Assembly: GCA_024275215.1 (NCBI GenBank)
Contig: JAJRZO010000278.1
Span: 1 to 11,318 of the forward strand
Origin: Candidatus Zixiibacteriota bacterium
GTDB taxonomy: Bacteria > Zixibacteria > MSB-5A5 > JAABVY01 > JAHJOQ01
Reading direction: 5' to 3'
Length of the DNA stretch: 11,318 bases
A model generated the notes under the pieces. That model was not told where the DNA came from, did not search any database, and saw only the letters and a list, made by a program, of their open reading frames with translations. Each line of letters starts with the position of its first letter. Position 1 is the first letter of the stretch. Both the position numbers and the translations under genes were made by a program. Below are positions 5,841-11,318 of the stretch, piece by piece.

Positions 5841-7511
5841 TTATTTGATCACCTGATCTATGACAATATAGACAGTTGCGATATTTGCGAGAAAAATACC
5901 AACATCCTTGGCAGTATTCCACCAGTTGCGATCGTGCTTCTCCGGCACGATGATAGCGTCACCGACTTCAATCGGAATCTTGCCTGACGGTTTTACAATC
6001 GCGCCTGACGAGGCTTTGATTACTCTGACTTTACCCTTATTTGCCCGCCAACCGAAACCACCGGCCTGTTCAATATAGAATTTCGCATCCTTCCCAGGCA
6101 CATGAACAACAAGACCGGGACGCGTAACCTTCCCTATCACTCTAACAGTACGGCTCAGTCTGGGTATGACAATGACATCGCCATCTTTCAGCGTAATATC
6201 ATGCCGACCTTCTTTATCAACGAGCAATTTCCTGAAATCGACAGATACACGTCCGGGATTACCAATCGACTGCGCCCGCAGGTATTCTTTCTCAACATCA
6301 TTGAGTTCTTCCATCGAAAGTTTCAACTGGCGCTCGAAGTCAGCTTCCTTGATCGATTCATAGCCTGCTCTATCCATTCTCGCCTCAGAAAGCGATGCGT
6401 TTTCCGTCAGGCCACCCGCTGTTTCGATCACTTCACTCAGGCGGGTAACATCCTCGATTATCGGATATGCGCCAGGATAAACGACTTCTCCGAGAATCAT
6501 AACCTGTGCCTTCTTGTGAAACTCCGGTATGGATCTGAAGTATATTCTGTCATCAGGAAACAACTCGACATTCTTAACGCTGTCGATCCATGCGTCACCC
6601 GAAGGTAAAGACACATACATCGTTTTCGTCATCAACCTGTCCGGCGTGAACCTGACTATCTCGCAGTAGAGTGAATCAACATCCGTTGTAAGACCGTACG
6701 CGAGCATTATCAGGTCGTACAGATTGTCACCGGCAGCGAATTCATGGTCTCCCGGTGAACGGACTGCGCCAAAGATGCCGATTCTGTTGATCTTGCGTTC
6801 GGATGATGGCACAACAATAATATCACCTTCACGCACATACGGGTTGGCATCTTTGATATCGGCTCTAAAATACTTCTCCAAATCGACAATTAACTTCTGG
6901 CTGCCACGGAATAATTCGATATTCCTCCTGGATGATATATCACTTGCTCCTCCCGCCATCCTGATAGCCTCACTGACACGGTCACCGGAAGACAGCACAT
7001 ATACTCCCGGATACATAACTTCACCAGAGACAGTTATTTTGACCCTGCGTAATTCCGCGAGCAGGATTGAAATATCCACATCCCGATACCTGCTGTGAAG
7101 CGCATCCATGATTCTGCTCCTGGCTGAAGAAAGCGAAAGACCGGCAACATCAATTGGACCGAATTCCGGAACAAGCAAAACACCCTCAGGCGCTACGATG
7201 AGAGTATATTGATTGACAAGCTGTCCGCCGATTACAACCGTGAACTTGTCGCCGGGACCAACATAGTATTCGTCAGGATCGACAACCTGATCGAGCACTG
7301 ATGTCTCCAGCAGGTTCTTGACAAGTACAGGCTTCAGACTGTCTGACGCTGACCCTGAATCAAATCCGGGATTACAAAATGAGGATTCAACCGCGAGCAG
7401 GACCAGAAGAACCGCAACACCGACATACTTAAACAATTTCGTCCAATCTCCCAGGTAACGAGAAATCTTCAAGGAACATCGGGTCGAAGTATATGTATGC
7501 CGCAAAAACAA
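5841..7511 (-). CDS. polysaccharide export protein, Wza/SLBB family
   Basis: 556 aa as drawn. Outer-membrane or periplasmic export-channel component for surface polysaccharide. A poly_export domain (about 78-155, with DEYYVGPGDKFTVVI) is followed by four SLBB units. These open with KITVSGEVMYPGVY (158-171), NRIGIFGAVRSPGDH (242-256), AQVMILGEVVYPGAY (335-349) and RTVRVIGKVTRPG (454-466); each has the G-x-V-x-x-PG turn. A 60-residue stretch rich in E, K and R (about 380-435) lies between units three and four. The C-terminus has a helix (WWNTAKDVGIFLANIATVYIVI, about 530-551) that could be the membrane-spanning helix as in Wza. No ATG or GTG start is available. The outermost in-frame TTG is 7511, but TTG at 7436 would give MFKYVGVAVLLVLLAVESSF, a cleaner signal peptide, and has GGGAG upstream. 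No canonical lipobox is present (SSFC). It lies 58 bp after the nucleotidyltransferase stop. Confidence 0.9.
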   Translation of the reverse strand: MFLRHTYTSTRCSLKISRYLGDWTKLFKYVGVAVLLVLLAVESSFCNPGFDSGSASDSLKPVLVKNLLETSVLDQVVDPDEYYVGPGDKFTVVIGGQLVNQYTLIVAPEGVLLVPEFGPIDVAGLSLSSARSRIMDALHSRYRDVDISILLAELRRVKITVSGEVMYPGVYVLSSGDRVSEAIRMAGGASDISSRRNIELFRGSQKLIVDLEKYFRADIKDANPYVREGDIIVVPSSERKINRIGIFGAVRSPGDHEFAAGDNLYDLIMLAYGLTTDVDSLYCEIVRFTPDRLMTKTMYVSLPSGDAWIDSVKNVELFPDDRIYFRSIPEFHKKAQVMILGEVVYPGAYPIIEDVTRLSEVIETAGGLTENASLSEARMDRAGYESIKEADFERQLKLSMEELNDVEKEYLRAQSIGNPGRVSVDFRKLLVDKEGRHDITLKDGDVIVIPRLSRTVRVIGKVTRPGLVVHVPGKDAKFYIEQAGGFGWRANKGKVRVIKASSGAIVKPSGKIPIEVGDAIIVPEKHDRNWWNTAKDVGIFLANIATVYIVIDQVIK

Positions 7512-7569
7512 GTCAAGGTTTTTCAGGCACGATGCAAGAACGTGAATGGCAACAGATTACCTTGTCTTG

Positions 7570-10077
7570 TTAATCCTCGGATTGCCATTTTGCTATGTGT
7601 GACCTGTACTCGGCAAGAATCCTGGCGGTCAAATCTTTGTCTCTCGATTCCGCGATGACCCAGAATGATGCCTTGTTGCGATCCGGCGTCACAAGCACCC
7701 AGTGATCATCATAGTTGATACGAACACCATCGACGAGGTCACGTTTCTCATCGGTTGAATGCTCCATGAGGCGTCGCATCACGCGCCCCTTGGCGCCCCA
7801 GTCGCAATGCACTTCGATCTCGTCCATGAAATAGCCTTCATAATTCGATCGAATCTCAGCGAGAGTGGTGCCACTCCTTGCCATTAATTCGAGAATCTTG
7901 ACAGCGGAAAACATCGCGTCAGTACCTATCTGGAATCCGGGATAAATAAAACCGCCTCGTGTCCCGCCGACAAAACCGGGGTTAAGACTGTTCAGCGCAT
8001 GCATCATCGCAAGGTGGTCGTTGCGCACCCTGACAACCTTGACACCGTATTCCGACGCTATATCTTCGACACCCATCGAAGCGGTAACAGGCACGGCGAT
8101 TGTCTCTGTCCTGTGAGTGCGCAGGAACAACGATGTGACAAGCAACAACAGCAACATATCGGAAATCCTGTTGCCTTCTCTGTCAATGACGCGGAGTTTT
8201 TCCGAAGTGTTATCAACAAGAAAACCTACATCCGCATTCAACGATCTGACAATCGACGACAGCGTTCGCAACGAGCTTTCAGTCCGTTCCGGCGCCCTGC
8301 CAATGACCGAAGGGTCGATAAACGCATTCAATGATATTACCTCGCAGTCGAGGGATGCAAATATGGCTGGAAACACTTCCACAGCGCCGCCATGATCGTA
8401 ATCGACTACGACTTTGAAACGCCTCTTTCGAACAAGATCAACATCAATTGCTTTGAGAAAATCCTGCCTGTATGCCTCAAGTACCCGAATCGGGTATTCA
8501 ATGTGACCAATGTCATCGAGTTTCGCGCGTGGAAAATCTTCAGAGAAAAATAATCTCTCGAGCGACTTTGCTCTTGATGATGGTAGATCAAGGCCATTCC
8601 CGTCGAAGAAGATTATATCGATGATCTCCTTCGCCTTGGGAGAATGTCGAACATGAATACCTCCAGCGTGACGGCCTGTCTTGAGCGCATATCTGACAAG
8701 CGGAATCGGAAGAGTTCGGATATCCTCGGCATTCACACCTGCGGAAAGTATACCGGTGATGATCGAACGCGCGATCATTCGACTTGCGTTTCCGGCGTCT
8801 CTCGATATAACAATACTCTGCCCTTTAGGAATCGATGAGCCATAGGCGGCGCCGAGTTTGGCGGCGAATTCAGGTGTAATTTCGATATTGGCAAGTCCTG
8901 ACACCTTCGCGTCCGTAAACAATTCCCTGTTCCACTTTTCTCCCCAGATCAGGCTAGTCGACAGCGTTGCGCCATCCTCAACTTCTTTACCTGGCCAGAC
9001 CTTGCATCCTGCTTTCACACAAGCGCCCTTGCCGATACGTGCATTTTCTGAGACGATGGAATTCTCTTCGAGAATCGCTCCGCCCCGAATAGTCGCATTG
9101 GAAAGAACGATAGCTTTTGTAACCCTGGCGCCGTCCGCAATCCTTGCTCCGTTCCAGATCACCGACTCGGATATTGTTGCGGACTCGCCGATCGTTGTTT
9201 TCTCGCCTATCACGCAATTGCTAATCGATGACTTTGCCCCGACGGTGACGCCATCACCAAGAATCACCACGCCTTTGAAATCTACCGAATCATCAACCTC
9301 TTCGTTCTTGCCCACCCAGAGAGTCGCCCCTTTGTGATCCAGTTGGTTCAGCGGCAATTCGAGCTTGACCACGCCATCGAGAATATCCATGTGTGCGCGC
9401 ATATATTCCTGGATATTGCCGACATCGCGCCAGTAGCCGTCAGCAGAATATCCATACATCGGAGAACCGTCCTTGAGCAGGCGCGGAAAAAGATCCTTGG
9501 AGAAGTCATAGAACTTCTGATGCGGGATCATATTGACGACTTCAGGTTCGAGAATATATATGCCTGTGTTGATCTTGTCGGAGAAGACCTCTCCCCATGT
9601 CGGCTTTTCGAGAAAACGAGTAATCCGGCCACTTTCGTCCGTGATGACCACTCCGTACTGCCGCGGATTGTCCATACGAGTCAGGACCATAGTAGCCGCC
9701 GCATTTTGATCTTCATGGAACTTGACAGCCCTGGTCAGATCGAAATCAGTCAGCACATCTCCAGAGATGATAACTATTCGATCCGATCCGATAAACTCAG
9801 ATGCGCTGCGTACACTTCCGGCAGTTCCGTAATCATCCTTGGACAAATGGTAATCCATCTTCACGCCAAAATCAGAACCATCGCCAAAATGTCCGGAAAT
9901 CGCCTCCGGCTGGAAATAGAGCAGCGATAGTATTTCATCAAAACCATGCTTGCGAAGCAATGCAACCACATGTTCCATCATAGGGCGGTTTGCAATCGGG
10001 ACCATCGGTTTCGGCAATCCGAGAGTAAGCGGCCTCAAGCGAGTGCCGAATCCTCCCGCCATAATTATCGCTTTCAT
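7570..10077 (-). CDS. sugar-1-phosphate nucleotidyltransferase (mannose-1-P guanylyltransferase-like) fused to a degenerate phosphomannomutase-like domain
   Basis: 835 aa in three parts. Residues 1-235 are an intact nucleotidyltransferase: AGGFGTRLRPLT (7-18), LPKPM with K23, SGDVLTDFDL (105-114), FLEKPT (155-160), NTGIYILEP (170-178) and GYWRDVGNIQEY (214-225). Residues about 250-380 are hexapeptide beta-helix repeats. Residues about 395-830 resemble phosphohexomutase domains I-IV. The mutase half lacks its chemistry. The phosphoserine loop (TASHNP in the family) reads VRHSP, with R477 where Ser should be. The metal loop DGDxDR reads DNTSEK (622-627). The sugar loop GE-SGH reads GTRGGF (705-710), and the phosphate loop RPSGTEP reads VTPDRNKA (796-803). 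It probably makes GDP-mannose or a related activated hexose in the cytoplasm, with the mutase-like part structural or regulatory. Fused proteins of about this size are known from cyanobacteria and other phyla. ATG 10077 has an AGAGAGGA Shine-Dalgarno. The nucleotide specificity is inferred. Confidence 0.9.
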   Translation of the reverse strand: MKAIIMAGGFGTRLRPLTLGLPKPMVPIANRPMMEHVVALLRKHGFDEILSLLYFQPEAISGHFGDGSDFGVKMDYHLSKDDYGTAGSVRSASEFIGSDRIVIISGDVLTDFDLTRAVKFHEDQNAAATMVLTRMDNPRQYGVVITDESGRITRFLEKPTWGEVFSDKINTGIYILEPEVVNMIPHQKFYDFSKDLFPRLLKDGSPMYGYSADGYWRDVGNIQEYMRAHMDILDGVVKLELPLNQLDHKGATLWVGKNEEVDDSVDFKGVVILGDGVTVGAKSSISNCVIGEKTTIGESATISESVIWNGARIADGARVTKAIVLSNATIRGGAILEENSIVSENARIGKGACVKAGCKVWPGKEVEDGATLSTSLIWGEKWNRELFTDAKVSGLANIEITPEFAAKLGAAYGSSIPKGQSIVISRDAGNASRMIARSIITGILSAGVNAEDIRTLPIPLVRYALKTGRHAGGIHVRHSPKAKEIIDIIFFDGNGLDLPSSRAKSLERLFFSEDFPRAKLDDIGHIEYPIRVLEAYRQDFLKAIDVDLVRKRRFKVVVDYDHGGAVEVFPAIFASLDCEVISLNAFIDPSVIGRAPERTESSLRTLSSIVRSLNADVGFLVDNTSEKLRVIDREGNRISDMLLLLLVTSLFLRTHRTETIAVPVTASMGVEDIASEYGVKVVRVRNDHLAMMHALNSLNPGFVGGTRGGFIYPGFQIGTDAMFSAVKILELMARSGTTLAEIRSNYEGYFMDEIEVHCDWGAKGRVMRRLMEHSTDEKRDLVDGVRINYDDHWVLVTPDRNKASFWVIAESRDKDLTARILAEYRSHIAKWQSED

Positions 10078-10122
10078 TTCCGGGTATCCTCTCTTTCGAC
10101 GGAAACATCACTACAAGCTGCA

Positions 10123-10183
10123 GGTCAAGCGGCCTGTCCGCCTGATATTTATACTGATCGTCAAACAGTCAAACCGCTTGACC
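10123..10183. repeat. perfect 10-bp inverted repeat 5' of the nucleotidyltransferase gene
   Basis: GGTCAAGCGG (10123-10132) and CCGCTTGACC (10174-10183) are exact reverse complements with 41 bases between them, within the 117-bp gap between the phosphatase and nucleotidyltransferase genes. Next to the right arm is a short direct repeat GTCAAAC (10160-10166 and 10168-10174). On the minus strand the loop also contains TTGACT and TATAAA boxes, but only 13 bases apart, so I do not call a promoter. The arms could be paired operator half-sites controlling the polysaccharide genes, or a leader-RNA stem. Confidence 0.45.
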
Positions 10184-10194
10184 AATATTGACTT

Positions 10195-10845
10195 CTATGT
10201 GGCAAGAAGTTCTCTGCCAATCCACTCTTTAACATCACGAAGGTTGCCGTACGGTATGAACTCCCTGCCTGATCGGGAAAGATACTCCGCCAGATCCGCC
10301 TTCGCAAATAAATAATCGGAGACATCTATCGCACAAAGATCAGAGTAGCCGTCACCAATGAATATCGACTTGTCGCCATCGCGAGTAAGCCTTTTGATCG
10401 CCGATCCCTTACAGTTCCCGCAAAATCCGCAGGAATATTCCAGTTGAGGAAACTCGACTCTGAGTCGGCCATTGTCGAAAACCGCGCGATTTGAAATTAC
10501 CGGCAAATCATCAAATCCATACTTCTTCAGAATAGCATTTATGTACAGGTCAAGACCATCGCTTATCACTCTGACAGGGATGTCATTCTTCTTACATAAT
10601 TCACAGAGATTTGCGAAGCCCTCATCGATTTCAAATTGTGAAACAAATTCGGTAAGCTCCGACTTTCCCGCTGAAATCATTTCCGCTTCCTCAGTCAGAC
10701 ATTGCACTGATGTTACCTCACGACGTTTCCATCTTTCTACAATGTCATAGTTTTTTCCACCGCTGAATGTCGTAAAGAATCGATTCCCGACATCTTGCTT
10801 CGCGATAGTACCATCGAAATCTATAAACATAGAGAAGTTCACCAT
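10195..10845 (-). CDS. HAD-superfamily (subfamily IB, MtnX-like) phosphatase
   Basis: 216 aa from ATG 10845. A cytoplasmic Mg-dependent phosphomonoesterase with all four HAD motifs. Motif I is FIDFDGTIAKQD (nucleophile D9, acid/base D11), motif II is VISDG (S95), the motif III lysine is K146, and motif IV is GDGYSD (D165, D169). The cap region after motif I (about 20-80) is helical, as in the IB subclass. A CGFCGNCK cluster (C139, C142, C145) just before the motif III lysine matches the cysteine-rich segment of MtnX, the 2-hydroxy-3-keto-5-methylthiopentenyl-1-phosphate phosphatase of methionine salvage. Many MtnX-like proteins have other or unknown substrates, and no salvage gene is near. 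It sits between a peptidase gene and the polysaccharide genes, 30 bp after the peptidase stop, so a sugar-phosphate role is possible but unproved. GTG 10842 is an almost equal start choice, and TTG 10854 would add three residues. Confidence 0.85.
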   Translation of the reverse strand: MVNFSMFIDFDGTIAKQDVGNRFFTTFSGGKNYDIVERWKRREVTSVQCLTEEAEMISAGKSELTEFVSQFEIDEGFANLCELCKKNDIPVRVISDGLDLYINAILKKYGFDDLPVISNRAVFDNGRLRVEFPQLEYSCGFCGNCKGSAIKRLTRDGDKSIFIGDGYSDLCAIDVSDYLFAKADLAEYLSRSGREFIPYGNLRDVKEWIGRELLAT

Positions 10846-10848
10846 TAG

Positions 10849-10852
10849 CCTC
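10849..10852 (-). promoter_or_regulatory. ribosome binding site of the HAD phosphatase
   Basis: On the minus strand GAGG precedes ATG 10845 by only three bases and GTG 10842 by six. The spacing therefore favours GTG 10842, while codon preference favours ATG 10845; the products differ by one residue. It excludes TTG 10854, whose start would overlap this site, and ATG 10830, which has no such site. Confidence 0.4.
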
Positions 10853-10875
10853 AAACCACTCTCAAAACGCTGGCA

Positions 10876-11318
10876 CTATTCACCATGTAACAACCTGCTG
10901 TACCGTTGATGATTTTCGAGCAGACCGATTGCAGTGAGTATCTGAGGATCATGTCTGAGGCGGAATGACCTGTAGACTTCCTCGATTCCACCGCTTTGCC
11001 TTGCAAAACTTTCGCTTAGCCGCTGCGCGATGAACTGCTCCGACTCATCCCATTGATGTTTAGCAAACGACGCTGCAATGTGCTTCATGTCGCTGATCTT
11101 TTTCCGCATCGATTCCGAGTTAATCTCAGCGAGTTGTTGCTCAAGACTATCAATCGCGTTGAGCAACGGATTCGGAGGAACGAAACCTTTTTCATCAACA
11201 TATTCGCGGAAATCCCGCAGGACAGCGCTATCGACTTCGACAGGAATCGAGTCGCCATGCTGCACTCGGTAATCCACAGAAAATCTGAAAAAATAGCTTC
11301 CATAAATCAATGCGGCAG
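10876..11318 (-). CDS. C-terminal fragment of a probable S41 (carboxyl-terminal-processing) peptidase, runs off the right edge
   Basis: 147 codons are open to the window edge with no stop upstream. The TTG at 11310 is simply inside the frame, so the true start lies outside. The fragment begins ALIYGSYFFRFSVDYRVQHG and continues with FREYVDEKGF, then a long charged helical part (SLEQQLAEINSESMRKKISD) and RHDPQILTAIGLLENHQRYS near the end. This layout resembles the tail after the protease core in long CtpA/Prc-like enzymes, especially of FCB-group bacteria. That tail has an 'FF-FA-dY' strand, a 'FkeFl-ekgF' helix, a helical linker and a final 'D-el--AlelL-d---Y--lL' segment. The PDZ domain and the catalytic Ser and Lys would be upstream, so activity cannot be judged. 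It ends 30 bp before the phosphatase. It is probably a housekeeping neighbour and not part of the polysaccharide pathway. The family call rests on remembered pattern only. Confidence 0.55.
   Translation of the reverse strand, partial: AALIYGSYFFRFSVDYRVQHGDSIPVEVDSAVLRDFREYVDEKGFVPPNPLLNAIDSLEQQLAEINSESMRKKISDMKHIAASFAKHQWDESEQFIAQRLSESFARQSGGIEEVYRSFRLRHDPQILTAIGLLENHQRYSRLLHGE

Noticed and set aside
5406..5987. 193-codon plus-strand open frame
   Set aside because: It is antisense to the oxidoreductase and the end of the export gene, with no domain and no ribosome binding site.
7370..7400. Lipoprotein signal in the export protein (SSFC)
   Set aside because: The residue before Cys is Phe, which does not fit the lipobox, so lipid attachment is not claimed.
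9334..9930. 198-codon plus-strand open frame
   Set aside because: It is antisense to the intact nucleotidyltransferase domain; the length is explained by codon bias on the real strand.
11308..11310. TTG as the start of the right-edge gene
   Set aside because: The frame stays open to the window end, there is no Shine-Dalgarno room, and the residues match an internal strand of a longer protein.
1..11318. Mobile elements, CRISPR arrays, tRNA or phage-defence system
   Set aside because: No repeat-spacer pattern, no transposase or integrase motifs, no tRNA-like fold; the content is fully explained by polysaccharide biosynthesis plus two edge genes.

Overview
The window is part of a surface-polysaccharide (capsule, exopolysaccharide or O-antigen type) biosynthesis and export locus from a Gram-negative bacterium of medium GC content. 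The Gram-negative assignment rests on a Wza/SLBB-type outer-membrane export protein. Long bacterial ORFs, Shine-Dalgarno sites and tight minus-strand spacing support a bacterial origin. The S41-peptidase tail at the right edge and the fused ManC/PMM-like protein would fit an FCB-group or candidate-phylum lineage, but that placement is a guess and the phylum cannot be fixed from this window.

Layout. Nearly everything is on the minus strand, so transcription runs right to left. At the right edge is the C-terminal end of a probable S41 (carboxyl-terminal-processing) peptidase (10876-11318), followed by a HAD-IB phosphatase of MtnX-like type (10195-10845). A 117-bp gap with a perfect 10-bp inverted repeat comes next. 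It is followed by an 835-aa nucleotidyltransferase fused to a catalytically ruined phosphomannomutase domain (7570-10077) and an export protein with four SLBB units (5841-7511). Then comes a tight three-gene set: Gfo/Idh oxidoreductase (4788-5798), hexapeptide acyltransferase (4032-4778) and DegT/DnrJ/EryC1/StrS aminotransferase (2914-4020). A 126-bp gap with an 8-bp-stem hairpin separates these from a Wzx-type flippase (1465-2787).

The left end breaks the pattern. A GT4 glycosyltransferase (470-1450) lies on the plus strand, tail-to-tail with the flippase, with a good sigma-70-type promoter 5' of it. It is divergent from a second DegT-family aminotransferase, of which only the first 68 codons are in the window (1-204, minus strand).

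How the genes fit together (inference). The nucleotidyltransferase makes an activated hexose, probably GDP-mannose. The oxidoreductase, aminotransferase and acetyltransferase form a C3-oxidation, transamination and N-acetylation cassette like WbpB/WbpE/WbpD or WlbA/WlbC/WlbB, giving a 3-acetamido (2,3-diacetamido) UDP-sugar. The truncated second aminotransferase suggests another amino sugar, with its partner genes beyond the left edge. The GT4 enzyme assembles a repeat unit, the flippase moves the lipid-linked unit across the inner membrane, and the SLBB protein exports the polymer. No Wzy polymerase, Wzc co-polymerase, UDP-sugar 6-dehydrogenase or initiating glycosyl-phosphate transferase is visible here. 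I found no tRNA, rRNA, CRISPR array or insertion sequence. The most unusual item is the fused PMM-like domain, whose four active-site motifs are all degenerate.
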